Shown one piece after another: positions 16,441 to 21,242 of a DNA stretch of 33,453 nt. Under the pieces are notes generated by a model that saw nothing but the letters and a program-made list of their open reading frames with translations, did no database searches and was not told the origin of the DNA. The stretch covers positions 1 to 33,453 of the forward strand of contig JAGBHX010000125.1 in NCBI GenBank assembly GCA_017935265.1, in the 5' to 3' direction. Position 1 is the first letter of the stretch; each line of letters begins with the position of its first letter. Made by a program: the position numbers and the translations under genes. Source of the stretch: Clostridia bacterium. Lineage in GTDB: Bacteria; Bacillota; Clostridia; Oscillospirales; Acutalibacteraceae.

Positions 16441-16809
16441 ATGCAGAGAAAACACAACAAAGCGATAGTTCCTGCCGCAAAAATGCTTCGTAAAAATATG
16501 ACCAAAGAAGAAAAACATCTTTGGTATGATTTTCTCAGAACATATCAGGTCAGATTTTCCAGACAAAAAGTGTTAGGAAAATATATTGCAGACTTTTATT
16601 CTGCCGAAGCAAAATTAGTTATCGAGCTTGACGGCTCACAGCATTACACAGATGAAGAACAGATATGCGATGAGATAAGAACAGCGTTTCTTGAGGGGTA
16701 CGGATTAAAGGTAATAAGAATACCCAATAGTGAAATCCACAGCAACTTTGAAGGCGTATGCGAATACATTGATACTGTTGTTAAACAATCCCTCAGTCAG
16801 CTTCGCTGA
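16441..16809 (+). CDS. DUF559 (Vsr-like endonuclease fold) protein
   Basis: A 122-residue protein of the DUF559 family, related to Vsr mismatch endonucleases and the PD-(D/E)xK fold. Diagnostic blocks are LRKNMTKEEKHLWYDFLR (about 16-33), RFSRQKVLGKYIADFY (39-54), the acidic strand AKLVIELDGSQHY (57-69) and GLKVIRIPNSEI (about 87-98). The Asp of IADFY and the Glu/Asp of IELDGSQH are the expected metal ligands. Most family members lack an assigned function. Start and stop are both set by the flanking repeats: the Shine-Dalgarno is in the left repeat, and the last residues and stop codon (LSQLR) are encoded in the right one. Its placement suggests it acts on DNA to spread the cassette. That role is inferred. 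Confidence 0.85.
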   Translation: MQRKHNKAIVPAAKMLRKNMTKEEKHLWYDFLRTYQVRFSRQKVLGKYIADFYSAEAKLVIELDGSQHYTDEEQICDEIRTAFLEGYGLKVIRIPNSEIHSNFEGVCEYIDTVVKQSLSQLR

Positions 16810-16833
16810 CAGCTCCCTTTACACAAGGGAGCC
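16785..16833 (-). repeat. Right terminal inverted repeat of DUF559 cassette
   Basis: The complement of the left repeat. It contains a GTCAGC/GCTGAC hairpin around the DUF559 stop codon and the 19-bp block 16813-16831, which is the exact reverse complement of 16387-16405. Confidence 0.8.
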
Positions 16834-16835
16834 GG

Positions 16836-16868
16836 AAGCAGGACAGAAACTATAAACCGAAGCATTAA
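16836..16868 (+). pseudogene. Displaced, differently coded 3' end of the D,D-carboxypeptidase gene
   Basis: Read in frame, these 33 bases encode KQDRNYKPKH and a stop, against KQDRNYKPRH and a stop at 16348-16380. Nine of eleven codons differ (10 of 33 bases). Eight of those nine keep the residue or the stop signal, and the ninth is Arg to Lys. The segment begins within 3 bases of the right repeat and is followed by the terminator at 16882, where an uninterrupted gene would be expected to end. It is probably the original gene tail, left untranslated by the insertion. Confidence 0.8.
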
Positions 16869-16881
16869 CGGATAAAAACAA

Positions 16882-16914
16882 ATCCCTCATACACATCGTA
16901 TGAGGGATAGTTTT
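16882..16914. terminator. Bidirectional terminator
   Basis: A perfect 11-bp stem (16882-16892 with 16898-16908, loop ACATC) with a T run on the plus side. It lies between the carboxypeptidase unit and the convergent transporter gene. Confidence 0.85.
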
Positions 16915-17764
16915 ATATAATCACAAGAGCCATAATTCCTGCAAAGGAAAGGGCAACGGATATGATTTCTTTTTTGCTTGGTTTTTTGGCGGTGAAAAAG
17001 CCGAGGATTGTTGACACAATCATAACTCCACCCGTAACCATAGGGTATTGAGTGGAGGCGGGCACGTGTGCCAAGGCAATGAGGAGCATATAGTTTGCAA
17101 CCTTGTTGAGTATGCCGTATGCCCCCAGGTAACCGAACGAAGCTTTGTCAATTTTGGGGAGCTGTTTTCTTAGACCAAGAAGAAAAATGCCTGCAATGAT
17201 TACTGTTGCCGCCGCAGAAAGAATGGAATACCCTGCGGAGCTTGTTTTGGGATAGACGCTTTCCTGAAAAATCTTTGAAAGCACTCCCGACATACCGTTA
17301 AAAATAAAAATTCCCGCGTAATAAATATACCCCTTTTTGTTGCCGTCACTTTTCTGAAAGGTGAGGCAAAGGGCAACGGTGATGACTGCGAAGCAGACGA
17401 TTTTGCCCGCCGTGAGGGGCTCGCCGTAAAAAAGAATGCCTGCAACAAAGGGAAGCACCATGCCGCCAAGCATAGAGAAAATTGAGTAAAGAGAAAGGTT
17501 GATATACGCCAATGATTTGAGACTGCAGATAATGCAGGCTATCATATTCAGCGCTGTCACCACGGATATAATCAGGGTGTAGGGGGTAAATTCAAGCCGG
17601 AAGCCGTTGATAACAAGAAGCACCAGAAGCCCTGCGATGCTGCTGCCGAAAATAAAAATCATTGATGAAGCGAGATTGTTACCATTTTTGGCTTCAAATT
17701 TCTGGTTGAAGAAAAACTGAAAACCAAACAGCACAACTGCCGCTAAAATTATGCCGTAATACAA
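16913..17764 (-). CDS. EamA/DMT-superfamily transporter
   Basis: A very hydrophobic protein of about 283 residues with ten predicted membrane segments in two halves, as in drug/metabolite transporters (GILFYGEPLTAGKIVC in the first half; PASTQYPMVTGGVMI and KKEIISVALSFAGIMAL in the second). It probably exports or imports a small metabolite; the substrate cannot be inferred. The TTG at 17764 is preferred as start because AAAGGA lies 9 bases upstream and the resulting N-terminus (YYGIILAAVVLFGFQ) looks normal for the family. An ATG at 17797 would add 11 residues but has no ribosome site. Confidence 0.8.
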   Translation of the reverse strand: MYYGIILAAVVLFGFQFFFNQKFEAKNGNNLASSMIFIFGSSIAGLLVLLVINGFRLEFTPYTLIISVVTALNMIACIICSLKSLAYINLSLYSIFSMLGGMVLPFVAGILFYGEPLTAGKIVCFAVITVALCLTFQKSDGNKKGYIYYAGIFIFNGMSGVLSKIFQESVYPKTSSAGYSILSAAATVIIAGIFLLGLRKQLPKIDKASFGYLGAYGILNKVANYMLLIALAHVPASTQYPMVTGGVMIVSTILGFFTAKKPSKKEIISVALSFAGIMALVII

Positions 17765-17815
17765 AAAAACACGTCCTTTCGACGGATAATTATACATAAA
17801 AAGTGGCTTTAAGTC

Positions 17816-17843
17816 TATATAAATTTATATTTTCCTATTGTAA
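17816..17843 (-). promoter_or_regulatory. Possible promoter of the DMT transporter
   Basis: On the minus strand, TTACAA (17843-17838) and TATATA (17821-17816) are separated by 16 bp. The same six bases read TTGTAA on the plus strand and can serve as the -35 of the divergent promoter. Confidence 0.4.
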
Positions 17844-17866
17844 TTTTAAATTAATGTATGTATAAT
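17838..17866 (+). promoter_or_regulatory. Probable promoter of the Nudix / small-multidrug-export unit
   Basis: TTGTAA (17838-17843), 17 bp, then a perfect TATAAT (17861-17866). Transcription from here would run through the MITE at 17911-18183 before reaching the Nudix gene. Confidence 0.5.
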
Positions 17867-17910
17867 ATATGGGTCGTAAGATGCGGGAGTAGTATGTTAT
17901 GTATCATTTA

Positions 17911-18183
17911 GGGTGACGATAGTGATTTGAACCTGCCCAAAAGCGAGTCTTTTCAGCGCTTTTCGGCGTTTCGGCTTCGAAAGGCGATAGCCTATCTTCA
18001 TCCTCAATTGCCAAAAATCATCTGAAAATCCTTAGCTTTTGGGTCGAAGATTTTTTATCGTGGGGATTTTTGGCAATTCAAGGCACAAAACGGAGCAAAT
18101 CCTGACGGATTTGCGAGTATTTTAACAAAGAAGTGACGGAAATCATCCGATAAAAAACACGGTTCAAATTACTACCGTCACCC
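17911..18183. mobile_element. MITE-like element, 273 bp, TA target site
   Basis: Terminal inverted repeats of 23 bp with two mismatches (17911-17933 and 18161-18183, outer end GGGTGACG) flank a segment with no long reading frame. Both outer flanks are TA, as expected for IS630/Tc1-type target duplication. Inside is a perfect 14-bp inverted repeat (18006-18019 with 18065-18078). No transposase is encoded, so it would need one supplied in trans. Confidence 0.7.
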
Positions 18184-18227
18184 TACCCGCTATTATCCCC
18201 GATTTTTCGGGGTGGAGGAGAAAGAAC

Positions 18228-18965
18228 ATGCTTGGGAAATATGTTCGTGTTAAAGTAACCCATCCCATTCATTCTCACAATGCGGAAGAGAATATTACCT
18301 ATGACCTCAACTTCGGTCAGGTGGAGGGCAACAAGCGCTTCAATCTGACAGTCAAAGGCGCCTATATTATGGGCATCAATCATCCCGTTCGCAGTTTTGA
18401 TGGCAGGGTTATAGCAATCGTAAGGTATAAGGACAATGATTCTGTTTATATCGTGGTTGCACCAAAAAGCACAAGATTTATTAACATTGATATCATCGTT
18501 GCAATGAATTTTGCCCTTGAAGGCAGAGATTATTCTCTTGACTGCCTTTATGAAAGGTCCTGCGGTGCGGTGGTGTTCAGAGAAATCGGCGGAATGACAA
18601 GATTTCTTTTAATCAAAAACCGCAGAAGTGCCCACTGGGGCTTCCCCAAGGGTCACGTTGAAATGGGTGAAACCGACCAGCAGACGGCTTACCGTGAGGT
18701 TCTTGAAGAAACGGGAATCCACATCCGCTTTTTGCCCGGCTTTGTCACAAGAAGCCAATACAGCATTCAGGGCAAGGTTGAAAAGAGCGTAAGCATTTAC
18801 CTTGCAACCACCGATGACACCAACACAATCATTCAAAAAGAAGAGATTGAAGATTATGTATGGCTCGGTTATGATAAGGCAAAGACCCGCCTGAAGTTTG
18901 AAAACGACCACTCCATTCTGGACAAAGCTGTGGAGTTCATTGCCAAAAATAAAGTGAAAGCCTGA
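18228..18965 (+). CDS. Nudix hydrolase with an N-terminal extra domain
   Basis: A 245-residue cytoplasmic protein. Residues 1-100 form an extra domain (GKYVRVKVTHPIHS, YDLNFGQVEG, AYIMGINHPVRSFDGRVIAI) resembling a domain often labelled inorganic-pyrophosphatase-like in Firmicutes. Residues 108-240 are a Nudix domain with an intact box at 142-164 (GxxxxxExxxxxxxREVLEETGI) and a WGFPKGH lead-in, as in diadenosine-tetraphosphate hydrolases. The likely reaction is cleavage of a nucleoside diphosphate linked to another group. GGAGGAG precedes the ATG, itself just after a CCCCGA/TCGGGG hairpin (18197-18212). The next gene begins 9 bases after its stop. Confidence 0.85.
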   Translation: MLGKYVRVKVTHPIHSHNAEENITYDLNFGQVEGNKRFNLTVKGAYIMGINHPVRSFDGRVIAIVRYKDNDSVYIVVAPKSTRFINIDIIVAMNFALEGRDYSLDCLYERSCGAVVFREIGGMTRFLLIKNRRSAHWGFPKGHVEMGETDQQTAYREVLEETGIHIRFLPGFVTRSQYSIQGKVEKSVSIYLATTDDTNTIIQKEEIEDYVWLGYDKAKTRLKFENDHSILDKAVEFIAKNKVKA

Positions 18966-18974
18966 GGATTTTTT

Positions 18975-19472
18975 ATGGATGGAATAATCCAGACTATCGT
19001 CACCTTTTTGCAGGATAAAATTCCCGAAGAACTTGTGGTCTTTGTAATTTCTCTGTTTCCGGTGCTGGAGCTCAGAGGAGGCCTGATTGCCGCAAGCCTT
19101 ATGGATATTGAGTGGTGGAAAGCTTTTGCTTTCTGTTTTCTGGGCAATATGCTCCCTATGCCCTTTATTCTGCTTTTTATCAGAAAGATTTTCAAAATGA
19201 TGAAAAAGTGGGGACCTCTCGGAAAAATTGTGGACAAGCTTGAAGAAAAAGCTCACAAGCATTCCGACAAGGTTGAAAAATACGGCTTCTGGGGATTGTT
19301 TATTCTCGTTGCCATTCCATTACCCGGCACGGGCGGCTGGACAGGCGCACTTGTTGCAGCCCTTATGGATTTGAGAATGAAAAAAGCCTTGCCAGCAATC
19401 GCCCTCGGCATTTTGGCGGCAGGTGTTATTGTAGGCACACTTTCCTATGGAATTGTCGGCCTTTTTAATTAA
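18975..19472 (+). CDS. Small multidrug export family protein (Sm_multidrug_ex)
   Basis: A 165-residue membrane protein with about four helices and the family's paired motifs: LFPVLELRGGLIAA near residue 30 and IPLPGTGGWTGALVAALM near 115-132. The family is named for a presumed export role but is poorly characterised. GAGG overlaps the upstream stop region and the gap to the Nudix gene is 9 bases, so the two are co-expressed. It ends at the terminator at 19483. Confidence 0.85.
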   Translation: MDGIIQTIVTFLQDKIPEELVVFVISLFPVLELRGGLIAASLMDIEWWKAFAFCFLGNMLPMPFILLFIRKIFKMMKKWGPLGKIVDKLEEKAHKHSDKVEKYGFWGLFILVAIPLPGTGGWTGALVAALMDLRMKKALPAIALGILAAGVIVGTLSYGIVGLFN

Positions 19473-19475
19473 ATA

Positions 19476-19511
19476 AAAAATCAACGCAGAGGTTTCGGCC
19501 TCTGCGTTTTT
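19476..19511. repeat. Left copy of a 36-bp direct repeat (carries a terminator)
   Basis: Identical over 36 bases to 20608-20643. The two copies bracket a 1.1 kb segment with two genes, suggesting insertion or duplication between the export gene and ppa. Confidence 0.85.
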
Positions 19512-19512
19512 T
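19483..19512 (+). terminator. Terminator of the Nudix / export unit
   Basis: A perfect 10-bp stem (19483-19492 with 19499-19508) followed by TTTT, with an A-rich 5' flank that lets it work in both directions. Confidence 0.9.
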
Positions 19513-19528
19513 CGGTGAGAGGATAAAA

Positions 19529-19584
19529 TGTAGTGGCCGATGCCCACATCGGCCAGAGGGATGATGTGGGCATCATCCCCTACA
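19529..19584. repeat. Short interspersed repeat with two hairpins
   Basis: A 56-bp unit bounded by TGTAG and CTACA, holding TGGCCGATG/CATCGGCCA and GGGATGATG/CATCATCCC stems. It resembles the TGTAGGGG...-type intergenic repeats common in gut Firmicutes and has no coding capacity. Confidence 0.55.
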
Positions 19585-19663
19585 AATTGTTGCCGTCAGC
19601 CGTGTAGAGTGTGGCAATTTTTGACGCATCCTACACGCAAATTCCCTCATTTTTCTTTTAGTG

Positions 19664-19692
19664 TTGAATATTTTGAAAAAGTGTGCTAAATT
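19664..19692 (+). promoter_or_regulatory. Probable promoter of the two-gene insert
   Basis: TTGAAT (19664-19669), 17 bp, TAAATT (19687-19692). The predicted transcript start (about 19699) coincides with the first base of the long foldback that follows. Confidence 0.5.
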
Positions 19693-19697
19693 GAAAT

Positions 19698-19863
19698 TAC
19701 CACACAGAACTTAAATATGTGTACCTGAACAAGTGTGTATTTTTATTTCGGTAAAAATGCATGCTCATTTTGGCATACTTGTTTAGGTGCGAAAAGTTTT
19801 GTGTGGTAGCAAACGGAGTTATGCATTTTTCAGTGTGTGTAACTTCGGGGACACACACTTTTT
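19698..19863 (+). promoter_or_regulatory. Structured leader with foldback and terminator hairpin (attenuator-like)
   Basis: A 111-base foldback pairs 19698-19710 with 19796-19808 (13 bp, one mismatch) and 19723-19734 with 19777-19788 (12 bp, one mismatch). It is followed at 19832-19859 by a perfect 9-bp hairpin with a T-rich tail, 20 bases before the start codon of the next gene. The CACACA and GTGTGT segments in the foldback and the terminator are mutually complementary, so alternative pairings are possible. It matches no riboswitch class I know. Confidence 0.55.
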
Positions 19864-19883
19864 CTTTAATGGGAGGAATAAGA

Positions 19884-20375
19884 ATGAAGTATAGCTATAA
19901 AATATCAATGTTTTTCGTACAGATGTTTCTTGGATACTTGGTTACTTTGCCGGTACTTTTTGTGCTGTATCTTGTTGATAGGGACATACCGTATATACTT
20001 AAATTATCTTTGGGTGCTCTTGGTATTATGGTGTTTACTACCGCTGCATTTTATAAAGAGTACAAGAATAAGCATATTGAAATGTTTGAGAGTTATGTCA
20101 GATTTAATTCATTCAGATTCAGAGATGCTACTCAGAAAAAGGCTTTGGTTTTCAATGTTAAATACAAGGATATTTACGGTTTAGGTGTCAAAGCACTTCC
20201 CATAATCGGAGTGTGGGCAATTGTGGTTGAAGCCAAGTATCTTCCCCACGGAATAACAATTTCGTTCTGTTTTAAAAATCATAAGGAGCTGTGCCGCAAT
20301 CTTTGCAGAATTGTGAAAGAACATAACCCCGATGCGTATATTGACAGCCGACTTGAAAAGTATTGTGAGGAATAA
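19884..20375 (+). CDS. Membrane protein of unknown function
   Basis: A 163-residue protein with two membrane segments (about 8-30 and 38-56) followed by a soluble domain of about 100 residues (FNVKYKDIYGLGVKAL, HGITISFCFKNHKELCRNLCRIV). The strand-rich layout ending in a helix is like that of small PH-like or YcxB-like domains, but I cannot assign a family. The ATG at 19884 has GGGAGG 8 bases upstream. The longer frame from 19761 has no ribosome site and would run through the leader hairpins, so it is rejected. It lies inside the segment bounded by direct repeats and forms a pair with the next gene. Confidence 0.7.
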   Translation: MKYSYKISMFFVQMFLGYLVTLPVLFVLYLVDRDIPYILKLSLGALGIMVFTTAAFYKEYKNKHIEMFESYVRFNSFRFRDATQKKALVFNVKYKDIYGLGVKALPIIGVWAIVVEAKYLPHGITISFCFKNHKELCRNLCRIVKEHNPDAYIDSRLEKYCEE

Positions 20376-20378
20376 GTT

Positions 20379-20609
20379 ATGAGCAGAAAGAAAAAAGCAA
20401 TCTTACACTTAATTCTGATTCTCGTTGAAGTAATTTCCGTAGGACTATTTTTCTGGCTTTTGATTGAAGATTATCGAATTTTAAAGTATATTCCGCTTGC
20501 CGTTGGTGTTGTAGCAACATTTGCTCACTATTGGGTGGCAGGCCATCGTGACGGAGAACCTGAGGAATGGCACGGTAACATCAACGTGACAGAAGAACAC
20601 GATGAATAA
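20379..20609 (+). CDS. Small two-helix membrane protein, unknown function
   Basis: A 76-residue protein with a basic start (MSRKKK), two membrane helices (about 8-27 and 35-52), and a hydrophilic acidic tail (HRDGEPEEWHGNINVTEEHDE). The start lies 3 bases after the previous stop, with GAGG inside the upstream gene serving as ribosome site, so it is co-translated with it. Its stop codon overlaps the right copy of the 36-bp direct repeat. No family was recognised. Confidence 0.65.
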   Translation: MSRKKKAILHLILILVEVISVGLFFWLLIEDYRILKYIPLAVGVVATFAHYWVAGHRDGEPEEWHGNINVTEEHDE

Positions 20610-20643
20610 AAATCAACGCAGAGGTTTCGGCCTCTGCGTTTTT
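20608..20643. repeat. Right copy of the 36-bp direct repeat
   Basis: Identical to 19476-19511 and contains the same terminator stem. Confidence 0.85.
20615..20643. terminator. Bidirectional terminator (second copy)
   Basis: The same 10-bp stem as at 19483, with T runs on both strands. It serves the two-gene insert on the plus strand and ppa on the minus strand. Confidence 0.85.
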
Positions 20644-20644
20644 A

Positions 20645-20667
20645 GGTTCCTTTTACACAAGGGAGCC
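20645..20667 (-). repeat. Solo remnant of the DUF559-cassette terminal repeat
   Basis: Read on the minus strand it begins five bases after the ppa stop and contains GGCTCCCTTGTGTAAAAGG, nearly identical to the outer block of the cassette at 16387-16405. No nuclease gene accompanies it. Confidence 0.7.
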
Positions 20668-20672
20668 TTAGA

Positions 20673-21242
20673 TTAAATTCCGTCAAATATTCCGTGGTGC
20701 TTGTTAAGGAGCATATAAATGTTGTTTTTGTAATGCTCAATGGTTTGAGCAATGATTTTAACGGCGGCATCTCTTCCCTGAATCGTGTCAACCGAGGTGG
20801 TTTTTCCGCCCTCAAGCATTTTATAAACCTCAAAGAAATGCTTCATCTCGTTGTAAATGTGGTCGGGCAGTTCCTCAAGATTTTTGTATGAATTGTAGGT
20901 GGGGTCATTAAAAGGAATGGCGATAATTTTGTCGTCCTTTTTTCCGCCGTCGGTCATTGTTATTACACCGATAGGGTAACAGCGCACAAGGGTGAGCTGA
21001 TTGATTTTTTCACTGCAGAGCACAAGCACGTCCAACGGGTCTTCGTCGTCAGCATATGTTCTGGGAATAAAGCCGTAGTTGGCAGGGTAGTGGGTTGAGG
21101 TGTAAAGAATTCGGTCAAGGAGCATAAGACCTGTTTCTTTGTCGAGCTCATATTTGTTTTTACTGCCCTTTGTGATTTCAATAACGGCATAAAAATCTTC
21201 GGGTGTGATTTTGTCAGCGGCTATATCGTGCCAGATGTTCAT
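20673..21242 (-). CDS. ppa: Inorganic pyrophosphatase (family I)
   Basis: A 189-residue soluble enzyme that hydrolyses pyrophosphate to phosphate and so pulls biosynthetic reactions forward. Family-I landmarks: EITKGSKNKYELDKETG, LDRILYTSTHYPANYGFIPRTY, then DEDPLDVLVL with the metal-binding aspartates, and KDDKIIAIP. GGAGG precedes the ATG, which overlaps the stop of the C1 protease gene (ATGA), an unusual coupling. It supports the GlgC reaction of the glycogen operon, which releases pyrophosphate, though no regulatory link is visible. Confidence 0.95.
   Translation of the reverse strand: MNIWHDIAADKITPEDFYAVIEITKGSKNKYELDKETGLMLLDRILYTSTHYPANYGFIPRTYADDEDPLDVLVLCSEKINQLTLVRCYPIGVITMTDGGKKDDKIIAIPFNDPTYNSYKNLEELPDHIYNEMKHFFEVYKMLEGGKTTSVDTIQGRDAAVKIIAQTIEHYKNNIYMLLNKHHGIFDGI

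Larger units (their letters stand above)
16381..16835 (+). mobile_element. DUF559 nuclease cassette with terminal inverted repeats
   Basis: A 455-bp unit starts directly after the carboxypeptidase stop. Its ends are imperfect inverted repeats of about 50 bp (16385-16439 and 16785-16833). They share a perfect 19-bp outer block (16387-16405 against 16813-16831) and a perfect 10-bp inner block (16430-16439 against 16785-16794). Each arm also folds into its own two hairpins. Nearly all the interior is one gene for a small nuclease-like protein. The chromosome on the right resumes with a second copy of the carboxypeptidase 3' end (16836-16868), so the unit interrupts that gene. No transposase is present; the DUF559 protein is the only candidate mobility factor. 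Confidence 0.75.

Noticed and set aside
16836-16868. Chance similarity to the carboxypeptidase tail
   Set aside because: Nine of ten residues and the stop are identical in the same order immediately beside the repeat, far beyond what a random 33-base match would give.
17911-18183. Possible structured non-coding RNA gene
   Set aside because: The TA flanks and terminal inverted repeats fit a MITE better. The internal fold could still matter when transcribed, but an RNA gene is not supported by the sequence alone.
18609-19262. 217-codon minus-strand frame across the Nudix and export genes
   Set aside because: It spans two well-supported genes on the other strand and lacks any domain or ribosome site.
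19761-19883. N-terminal extension of the membrane protein from an upstream ATG
   Set aside because: The extension runs through the foldback and terminator hairpin and has no Shine-Dalgarno, while GGGAGG sits correctly before 19884.
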